Virus record (IMG/VR): IMGVR_UViG_3300034071_001167
Coordinates: 1 to 42,533 of that record
Origin: a virus
DNA: 42,533 bases
Direction: 5' to 3' (one strand)
In this document: in pieces, positions 1-7,500 of the stretch
Position numbering within the stretch: the stretch's first letter is position 1
How the letters are laid out: each line of letters begins with the position of its first letter
Position numbers and translations under genes: made by a program
The notes under the pieces: generated by a model
Seen by the model: the letters and a program-made list of their open reading frames with translations, nothing else
The model's database searches: none
Told to the model about the DNA's origin: nothing

Positions 1-785
1 CGGCACTGGTTTTACTGAAGTTCCAAAGTTATCACTAGCATTAGTAGCAAGAGAACCAGTAAGAATTCCTACTTGATTAAAAGAAGATCCTATACGATCA
101 TAAACATAAACAACACCAGTACCTGTTGTTGCTCCAATTTCATCAGCACGAGCACCAACAATAATCGTCTTACCATCGGCACTGGTTGCTACTGAAAATC
201 CAAATCCATCATTAGCATCAACAGCAAGAGAACCAGTAAGAATTCCTACTTGATTAAAAGAAGATCCTATACGATCATAAACATAAACAACACCAGAAGA
301 TGTATTTGCTCCAATTTCATCAATCCAAGCACCAACAACAATAGTCTTACCATCGGCACTTGTTGCTACTGATTGTCCAAAGTTATCACTAGCATCAACA
401 GCAAGAGAACCAGTAAGAATTCCTACTTGATTAAATGAACTTCCTACACGGTCATAAACATAAGCAACACCAGAAGATGCATTTGCTCCAATTTCATCAA
501 AATTAGCACCAACAACAATAGTCTTACCATCGGCACTGGTTGCTACTGAAATTCCAAAGTTATCATTAGCATCAACAGCAAGAGAACCAGTAAGAATTCC
601 TACTTGATTAAATGAACTTCCTACACGGTCATAAACATAAGCAACACCAGTACCTGTTGTTGCTCCAATTTCATCATTATAAGCACCAACAACAATAGTC
701 TTACCATCGGCACTTGTTGCTACTGAATATCCAAAGAAATCAGTAGTATCAACAGCAAGAGAACCCGTAAGAATTCCTACTTGAT
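1..785 (-). repeat. 177-bp tandem repeats (FG-GAP-like blades), about 4.4 copies
   Basis: The landmark cggcact recurs at 1, 177, 354, 531 and 708. Spacing is exactly 177 bp (59 codons) except for the first copy (176 bp). Units are highly similar, differing mainly at variable surface-loop positions. They lie inside the fibre gene and code for repeated propeller-like blades. Such near-identical units can expand or contract by recombination. Confidence 0.9.
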
Positions 786-1518
786 TGTAAGTAGAAATAC
801 CAGCAATACTTAATGCTGAATTGGAAGTTTCACTATGAGAAGCATAAGATACTAAATGAGTACCAGATAGGTTTCTTAAATCACTTCCACCACCTACGAA
901 TTCTGCTGATGTTGTTGTGGATGATACTGAAACTGTACCTTGAACTTGTAGAGTTGATGTTGGATTTGTGGTTCCAATGCCAACTCTTTGAGAACTATCA
1001 ATTCTTAATGCTTCAGTATCATTGGTTCCTAAAATTAATGAAGATGCATTTAGTGTCCCAACTAAAAGTCCATTTCCGCTATTTAATGAAAGTTCTCCAT
1101 ATCCACCTTGAGATATGCCATATTTTGTACCAGTTCTTGAAGGGCTGTGAGCTGCTAATAAGACAGTAGTAGAAGATGAAGAAACACGAACTGATGAATG
1201 TGCGCTACTTCCTATGAAATCATTTTCAACTCTAATTATAGTTCCAGCGTTTTGATCGACTTTTACATGAAGTTCTTCTATTGGATTTGTGGTTCCTATA
1301 CCAACAGAACCATCTGCTTTAACAACAAAAGGAGTTGCATCGGGATTTGTAGAATCTTCAACAACTAATGCATTTCCAGTACCTTCTTGAGTAATTCTTA
1401 ATGCATCAGAAGAACTATTCACTGATATTGTTGAGACACCAGAAACACCAACGTTTGCAATGTTCGTTAGATTTCTACTATCATCAATAACAGTAGTATT
1501 TGAAATTTTAATAGCCAT
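1..1518 (-). CDS. Tail fibre/adhesin with FG-GAP-like repeats (3' truncated by window)
   Basis: An open frame starts at ATG 1518 (MAIKISNTTVIDD) and runs to the window edge, so the C-terminus is missing. Residues about 60-210 carry fibre linker motifs (GIGTTNP followed by L-x-V) shared with the next fibre genes. From about residue 245 on there are tandem 59-residue repeats reading roughly DxFGxSVATSADGKTIVVGA then GVAYVYDRVG, which resemble FG-GAP/integrin-type beta-propeller blades. The role is inferred to be a distal tail fibre or host-binding adhesin. A late promoter element lies just upstream. The repeat nearest the window edge has lost one base relative to its siblings (around positions 11-12), which shifts the frame; this may be an edge or assembly artefact. 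Confident as a fibre, moderately confident of the propeller fold. Confidence 0.8.
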   Translation of the reverse strand, partial: MAIKISNTTVIDDSRNLTNIANVGVSGVSTISVNSSSDALRITQEGTGNALVVEDSTNPDATPFVVKADGSVGIGTTNPIEELHVKVDQNAGTIIRVENDFIGSSAHSSVRVSSSSTTVLLAAHSPSRTGTKYGISQGGYGELSLNSGNGLLVGTLNASSLILGTNDTEALRIDSSQRVGIGTTNPTSTLQVQGTVSVSSTTTSAEFVGGGSDLRNLSGTHLVSYASHSETSNSALSIAGISTYNQVGILTGSLAVDTTDFFGYSVATSADGKTIVVGAYNDEIGATTGTGVAYVYDRVGSSFNQVGILTGSLAVDANDNFGISVATSADGKTIVVGANFDEIGANASSGVAYVYDRVGSSFNQVGILTGSLAVDASDNFGQSVATSADGKTIVVGAWIDEIGANTSSGVVYVYDRIGSSFNQVGILTGSLAVDANDGFGFSVATSADGKTIIVGARADEIGATTGTGVVYVYDRIGSSFNQVGILTGSLATNASDNFGTSVKPVP

Positions 1519-1543
1519 CTTCGTTTACACTCGGCTTTTTACT

Positions 1544-1551
1544 TATTTATG
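1544..1551 (-). promoter_or_regulatory. Late promoter element CATAAATA
   Basis: Minus-strand CATAAATA lies 25 nt upstream of the ATG at 1518 and overlaps the stop of the preceding small gene. It matches the T4-type late -10 element (TATAAATA) in sequence and spacing. Confidence 0.6.
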
Positions 1552-1861
1552 ATGCGAATACTCTATAAGGATTTGCTGGTTGAACAACAAAAGACTCAAG
1601 ACTTTCTGGTAATGGTTCTTTTAAGATTACATTCACATGATAACCATCTTTCTTTGTTGCTTCTGAAATCACATTACCTTCTTCATCATACACAGCATCA
1701 TTGTTATAAATCTCTCCAACAACATCAATGTCTCCTGTTGCAGGATAGACACTGTAATAAGTATTATCATTTTCGTCTGTTTTATAGTAATCTACCTTCT
1801 TGAACTCATTGTTCATTTTAGTCTTAGAGGTAAATCTCAGAAAATAAGTAGTGTAACTCAT
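1547..1861 (-). CDS. Small protein of the fibre cluster, 104 aa, unknown
   Basis: A 104-residue acidic protein between the lectin-like adhesin and the FG-GAP fibre. It begins MSYTTYFLRF and ends NPYRVFAS; the middle is rich in D, E, N and Y (KTDENDNTYYSVYPATGD) with no recognisable catalytic motif, signal peptide or membrane helix. Its position within the fibre cluster suggests a small fibre accessory or assembly protein, but I do not recognise the family. It starts 11 nt after the upstream gene ends, so it is probably co-transcribed with it. Confidence 0.7.
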   Translation of the reverse strand: MSYTTYFLRFTSKTKMNNEFKKVDYYKTDENDNTYYSVYPATGDIDVVGEIYNNDAVYDEEGNVISEATKKDGYHVNVILKEPLPESLESFVVQPANPYRVFAS

Positions 1862-1872
1862 TGTTTTTATTT

Positions 1873-3108
1873 TTATTTAGTGAGAAATGCTAATTGTTGA
1901 TTTGAAAGTCTTGAAGGATAATAAACTAATTGAGAAAGTGTTCCATGTAAACTGTATAACGCTTCAGAAGTGTATCTTCCTATTTTTAAATTATTTAATC
2001 CAGTAGGAACACGGGAGGTTCCAGTAAGAACATAACTAGTTCCATTAGCAGCAACTCCAAAATCTGCATTTTTGTATGCATAAGCATGTTTTGGATTTGG
2101 GATTGCTGCCTCATTATAAATCAATCCAGTTTCACTTAATGATACTCTGGCAAATATTTGTTCTTGTCCTGTACTACCACTTGTATTTACTAATTGTTCT
2201 GCTTGACTTCCAGTTCCAGCATCAAATGTGTAAATTGAACTATACTTTAATGATGCTCTGTTTGATACATGTGCAACAATAGTTCCCTCACTTGGATTGA
2301 ACCAACTTGAGAAATTAGTTCCTGTTATAGAAGCACGATCAGCAGAACGAGTGACTGTAGAACCTGATGTGGGAATGTATGATGTTGGAAATTCTCCTGT
2401 TTCTAGTTGCCCTCCCCAAATATAAAATCCATTTGTCCCAGTGCCAGAAAAAGTAGAAATATTATAAGTTGAAGAATTTGCTATGTAAAATTCTGGGTCA
2501 TTCGCAGTAGTACTTGGAGTATAAGTAACTATACACCTATACCATCCATTTGGATATGCAACTATTGAAGATGTAGTACTATTGAGAGTACTAGATGAAG
2601 TAACTGTACCATTAATTAAATCAAATGTACAGTAATTACTTTGGTTATCTCCTCTAATAGTAAAATATTGGTCGCCATTAGATTTTAAAAATACAGAAAC
2701 AGTAATTGTTGCCGTGCTGGCAAGCGGCATGTATGGTTTCAACGCATGAGTTGCAGTTGTAGTAGTCGCTACTATGAGAGTTGCTGTAGTAGTTCCATCT
2801 GGAGCAGCACCAGCATCAGCAGTTGTAGTTAAGTTTACTGCTCCCCAATATGCATCAGACATGTTAGAACTTTGTTGATAAGCATTAGTTCTACTCTCTT
2901 CAATCAACAAACCATTACATACACCAGTTGTTGGATCATGATCAAATCTTGGAGAGTCTGTAGGAGCAACGACAATTAATCCATTGTCATCAACATAAGT
3001 TCCTGTGCTACTTCTCGTGAAAGTAATACGTGGATCTAATGATTTTGCCTTAGCAAAATTTAAATTTAAACTTGGTCCCTCATCTGGAAAATTCTGCGAA
3101 ATTGCCAT
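1873..3108 (-). CDS. Lectin-like (LamG/concanavalin-type) tail adhesin, 411 aa
   Basis: The N-terminus (residues about 25-75) has the pattern FTRSSTGTYVDDNGL, then PRFDHDPTTG, then GLLIEESRTN, which introduces carbohydrate-binding modules in many phage receptor-binding proteins. A beta-rich region follows, with FYIWGGQLETGEFPTSYIPT and TVTRSADRASI at about residues 230-262, then a C-terminal jelly-roll-like stretch ending SRLSNQQLAFLTK. This suggests one or two concanavalin A-like domains that bind cell-surface glycans. It overlaps the next upstream gene by one base and has its own late promoter at 3131. Receptor binding is inferred from family and location. Confidence 0.75.
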   Translation of the reverse strand: MAISQNFPDEGPSLNLNFAKAKSLDPRITFTRSSTGTYVDDNGLIVVAPTDSPRFDHDPTTGVCNGLLIEESRTNAYQQSSNMSDAYWGAVNLTTTADAGAAPDGTTTATLIVATTTTATHALKPYMPLASTATITVSVFLKSNGDQYFTIRGDNQSNYCTFDLINGTVTSSSTLNSTTSSIVAYPNGWYRCIVTYTPSTTANDPEFYIANSSTYNISTFSGTGTNGFYIWGGQLETGEFPTSYIPTSGSTVTRSADRASITGTNFSSWFNPSEGTIVAHVSNRASLKYSSIYTFDAGTGSQAEQLVNTSGSTGQEQIFARVSLSETGLIYNEAAIPNPKHAYAYKNADFGVAANGTSYVLTGTSRVPTGLNNLKIGRYTSEALYSLHGTLSQLVYYPSRLSNQQLAFLTK

Positions 3109-4538
3109 TATTTCAACTTCTCTTTGAGGTTATTTATTTCTATCTGATGTTCCTTTACGCACTCAATCAGAAGTGCAATCAGACCGTTATAATTAACCGT
3201 CTTCGTTTGATCTCCACTTACAAGTTGTGGTAAAACTTTTTCAACTTGTTGTGCAACTACACCCACTGATGGACGATTTGTTTCCTTCCAGTTAAAGGTC
3301 ACACCATCCAATTGAAGAACTTTATCAATTGGATTTTCAATTCTTTGAATGTTATCTTTCAGATTGATGTCAGATGAGGAGTTAAAGTCAGTGGAAGTTG
3401 TAATACCAGTAACTAATACATCACCAACAACATGAAGTGCTGATGTTGGATTTGTGGTTCCTATGCCAACTCTTTGAGATCTATCAATTCTTAATGCTTC
3501 GACTAAAGTAGAACTAGCGGCGGTTTTAAATACCAAACTACCAGAACGGCTAGCAACTGCGGTAGCACGATTATCAATACAAACTATACTTGCAAGTGGT
3601 GCATTTGCATCTTTTGCACCATAAAAATTGACAGCACCCTGTTCTGCATTTTGACTTGTCCAAGTTCCAAAAATACCCAATCCTTCAGCAGCAACTCCTT
3701 CAGTTATAATTTGAAGTTTGTTTGTAGCAGATCCTACGTTTGTTCCACCTATACCAAGAATACCGTTAGAAGTTACAATAATTGATTCAGTAATTGCAGC
3801 ACCAACTTGCAATAATGCTCTTGGATTTGTGGTTCCGATACCAGTGTTACCAGAAACATAAGCACCACCAGTAACCTGAAGTGTTTGTGATGCTGTTCCT
3901 GTTGTGACTAAAGGAGTTGCATTATAACCAATAATAACTTCACCAGTGGAAGTAATTCCTAATCTATTATCAGACGTAGTAGCATCTCTGAAAACAAATT
4001 GATCACTTGATTGAATGCCAAATCTATAATTTTTATTTGTGTTGATTGCTCTAAATGCAACTACAGAAGTTCCATCTCCAGATTGAACTTGAGCGTTTAC
4101 CTCACCTGTTGGATTAAAAACATTAAGAGATCCTCCATAAACTTGAAGTTTTTGAGATGGATTTGTGGTTCCTATACCAATATTTCCACCAAAAGGATTT
4201 AAAAGTATGTCCCAATTTGCAGTATTCAAAGCATTTGTAACTTGAACACCCATTGCATTCCCATTATTAATATGGGCAAATTGCATATTAGTAGAATCAG
4301 TTGCGTGTCCCCTTAATTTGAGAACAGCATAAGTATCCATATCACCTTTAGTTACTGCATAACCAACATTTGGTTGATTCCACAATAAAGTTTTTCCTCT
4401 AACATCTAATGTTGTTATTGGATTTGTGGTTCCAATGCCAACTTTTGAGAATCCAGTGGTTGCGATACCAATGTTTCTTGTCGTATCATCAACAACAATA
4501 AGAGATGCTAGTTGAGATAATTCTCTGTTGTTTGCCAT
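3108..4538 (-). CDS. Tail fibre with C-terminal S74 intramolecular chaperone, 476 aa
   Basis: A fibre protein with several GIGTTNP-type linker motifs (near residues 36, 121, 237 and 361) separated by beta-rich segments. The last 90 residues form a Peptidase_S74 domain: SSSDINLKDNI at about 387, then GVVAQQVEKVLPQLV, then VNYNGLIALLIECVKEH and a final helix. In this family the domain helps fibres trimerise and then cleaves itself off just before the serine of the S-D pair. The mature fibre would thus lack the last ~88 residues. A late promoter lies at 4561. Family call is strong; the cleavage site is inferred. Confidence 0.85.
   Translation of the reverse strand: MANNRELSQLASLIVVDDTTRNIGIATTGFSKVGIGTTNPITTLDVRGKTLLWNQPNVGYAVTKGDMDTYAVLKLRGHATDSTNMQFAHINNGNAMGVQVTNALNTANWDILLNPFGGNIGIGTTNPSQKLQVYGGSLNVFNPTGEVNAQVQSGDGTSVVAFRAINTNKNYRFGIQSSDQFVFRDATTSDNRLGITSTGEVIIGYNATPLVTTGTASQTLQVTGGAYVSGNTGIGTTNPRALLQVGAAITESIIVTSNGILGIGGTNVGSATNKLQIITEGVAAEGLGIFGTWTSQNAEQGAVNFYGAKDANAPLASIVCIDNRATAVASRSGSLVFKTAASSTLVEALRIDRSQRVGIGTTNPTSALHVVGDVLVTGITTSTDFNSSSDINLKDNIQRIENPIDKVLQLDGVTFNWKETNRPSVGVVAQQVEKVLPQLVSGDQTKTVNYNGLIALLIECVKEHQIEINNLKEKLK
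3131..3138 (-). promoter_or_regulatory. Late promoter element AATAAATA
   Basis: Minus-strand AATAAATA lies 22 nt upstream of the ATG at 3108, inside the 3' end of the S74 fibre gene. It matches the T4-type late promoter element and the spacing seen elsewhere in the window. Confidence 0.6.
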
Positions 4539-4560
4539 TTTGCTGGATTCTCCTAGTTAG

Positions 4561-4568
4561 TATTTATT
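4561..4568 (-). promoter_or_regulatory. Late promoter element AATAAATA
   Basis: Minus-strand AATAAATA lies 22 nt upstream of the ATG at 4538, in the short gap after the giant fibre gene. T4-type late element. Confidence 0.65.
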
Positions 4569-4579
4569 GTGTGACATAA

Positions 4580-7500
4580 TTAGTTCATACTCACTCTAAT
4601 GTTTCCAACAACTGGACTATCAGAGGTAGTTCCAACCACAATGTAACGAATCATCGCATTTCCATTGATTGCTAAAGATGCTGGGCTGCCACCAACAGAA
4701 CTAATACCAGTGAGTGAAATTGCAGATCCATCGTATCGAAGAGAAAGTGTTTTCACTGTTGTGGGGTTAGAAACAAATAAATCCAATGTTTGACCAGCAA
4801 TCATACCAGTAACATTGACTGTTGCAGCAATACCTGCTGTTGCAAAAGTGACCATTCCAACGTTACCTGTTGCAACGATAGTAGCAGTGTTTGCTGGTGT
4901 TCCAGACATTGTAACTGTTGCATTACCTGATGACACACGACGAACATCAACGTCACCAGTTGTGCTAGTAAAAGTACCACCAATTGATAAAGCACCAGTA
5001 CCAGAAAGTGTTGCTATACCAACAGTTCCTGCATACCATTTGAATTGTTGAGATAAACTAGGAACAGAAGACCATAATGTATCAGATTCAATACCAAATG
5101 CATAATCAACATTTGTAATGGCACCTGTATTAGGAAATAACATAATCTTTGTACCAGCACTTCTTGTCGTTCCGCTAGTTCCAACAGAAGTGGGAGTACC
5201 AACACCAGCAGTATTGAACTCAATACGATTACTTGTCGTACCATTCAGATAGATTTGAGATCTTCCATCAGAAGCAATACCTGCTGTTGCAATGGTTAAG
5301 GTTGCAGTTGGAATTGTAGATCCAATACCGACAGAACCACCAGCACTAACCACAACATCATCACTACCTCCACCAGATCTTCTTAAACCAGATGGTGAGT
5401 ACTGATCCAAGAATGCAAGTTGACCCAGATACTGATTCAGAGGAACTTGAGATGCACCATAACCAACGTCTGCTTGAGTTACAACATTCCAGTATGTTCC
5501 ATTATAGAGTTCTGTGATTGTTCCACCAACTGATAATGCTGTTGTTGGATTTGTTGTGCCTATTCCAACAAATCCAAGTGTATGAATTCCTGCTGAGGTT
5601 TTTCTCCACAGAGGATAATCATTTACCCATTCTGTTCCATCATACTTAAGAACCTGATCAGATGCAGGAGCATTTAAAGTAACATCAGTCAGATCATTCA
5701 GAATTACTGCACCACTACTTCCAGATCCAGATCCACTTACTGTGTTGTACGAAACCAATTCAACAATGTCATCTTGGAAACAAGGTGTTGAAAGTATAAC
5801 TGTACTTCCATTGTTTGCAGTGTATTCTGTAGATGAAAGTTTGACACCGTTGACAAAGACATCTAAGAAATTGATGTTATAAGCAAAGTTAAATGTGGTT
5901 TGTCCATTTGTTGCAGTGGTAATTCCAGTGTTTCTTAAACTTGGGAATGTTGCCCATGTTACACCAACACCTGTTGATTTGAGGTATTGACCATCTACAC
6001 CGATAGAAGATGCAGCACTTACAGTTCCAGTAAGAACTAAGTTTGAAACAGTGGAGACACCAGAAACATTCAATTGCTGTGTCTGTGTAGTTCCAAAGAT
6101 TGTTACACCAACACCAGTGGTTTCAAATTTTTTGGAGTTATCAAAATAGAGTTCTACTGCATCATTACCTCTAAAAATAGCACTACTTTCTCCAGAAATA
6201 CCTTGGATGTAAACATTATTACCATTATCGGTAATGTAGAGACTTCCTGTAGTATTATTAATGTAAGTATTAGATCCATCATGATAAATTCTTAAATCAT
6301 TATCATCACCAAAATACAGACTGTCATTATCACCGAAGGATGCAGTAGTTCCAAAACTTACGGCATCTGTGAATGTGGCAATTCCAAGAGTTGAAATACC
6401 AGAAGAATTGATGTTTGCAACTGTTAATTGAGTAGATGAAAGTACAGTTGTTCCATCAATTTCATAAACCTTTCCAGAAGCAAGATTAAAGTTCTCACTA
6501 GATTTTAATGCACTATTTGTATCATCCCATGTAAGAGTTTTACGAATTCCAGTAGAACCAATACCAATACCAGCACCATCAAGAAGTGCGTTGGTTCCTA
6601 CTGTTGTTGCAATACCAACATTGAAATCAGCAAGTTCAATTGTAGATGAATTGACGACGAACTGAGTGCCATCAACATAAAGATCACCTTTGATTCTAAC
6701 TGCTCCAGTATTATCACCAACAGCAGCAGGATCAATGTAGAACAGAGAAGGACCACTGATTGTATCACCACTGATGTTAAATCCAGTTCCTGTTGCTCCA
6801 GTTGAGAATTGTGCCGCAGTGATAATTCCAGAGAAATTGCTATTTCTCCATCTCAGAGTTCCAATTCCAACATCATAAGTTGCATCAGTTAATGGATGCA
6901 GATTTGAACGAACACGATCAGATACATTCAGTTGTGCAATCGTAGCAACACCACTTACACTTAAGAATGTGTTGGTAATAGAAGGAAGAACAGCACCAGA
7001 ACTACCACCAATGGAGTCAAAGATTAATGTCCCAACAGTCGTAACGCCAGAAATGTAAGCATTGGTTGCTGTGATGAATCCTGCATTAACAGTTCCAGTG
7101 AATGTAGAAACACCAGTGACTGTGATGTTATTATCAAACTTAGCAGGACCAATAACCGATAAAGCAGTTCCTACTGTTGTGATACCAGTGACTGTGATGT
7201 TATTATCAAACTTAGCAGGACCAATAACCGATAAAGCAGTTCCTACTGTTGTGACCCCAGAAATGTAAGCATTAGATGCAGTAATAAATCCTGCATTAAC
7301 AGTTCCAGTGAATGTAGAGACACCAGTGACTGCAATGTTATTATCAAACTTAGCAGGTCCAATAACACTTAAGGCAGTACCAACAGTAGCAATACCAGTG
7401 ACTGCAATGTTGTTATCAAACTTAGCAGGTCCAATAACCGATAAAGCAGTTCCTACAGTTGATACTCCAGTAACTAATACATCACCAACAACATGAAGTG

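Noticed and set aside
1-785. CRISPR-like array
   Set aside because: Units are 177 bp with no unique spacers and stay in one long reading frame; it is a coding tandem repeat.
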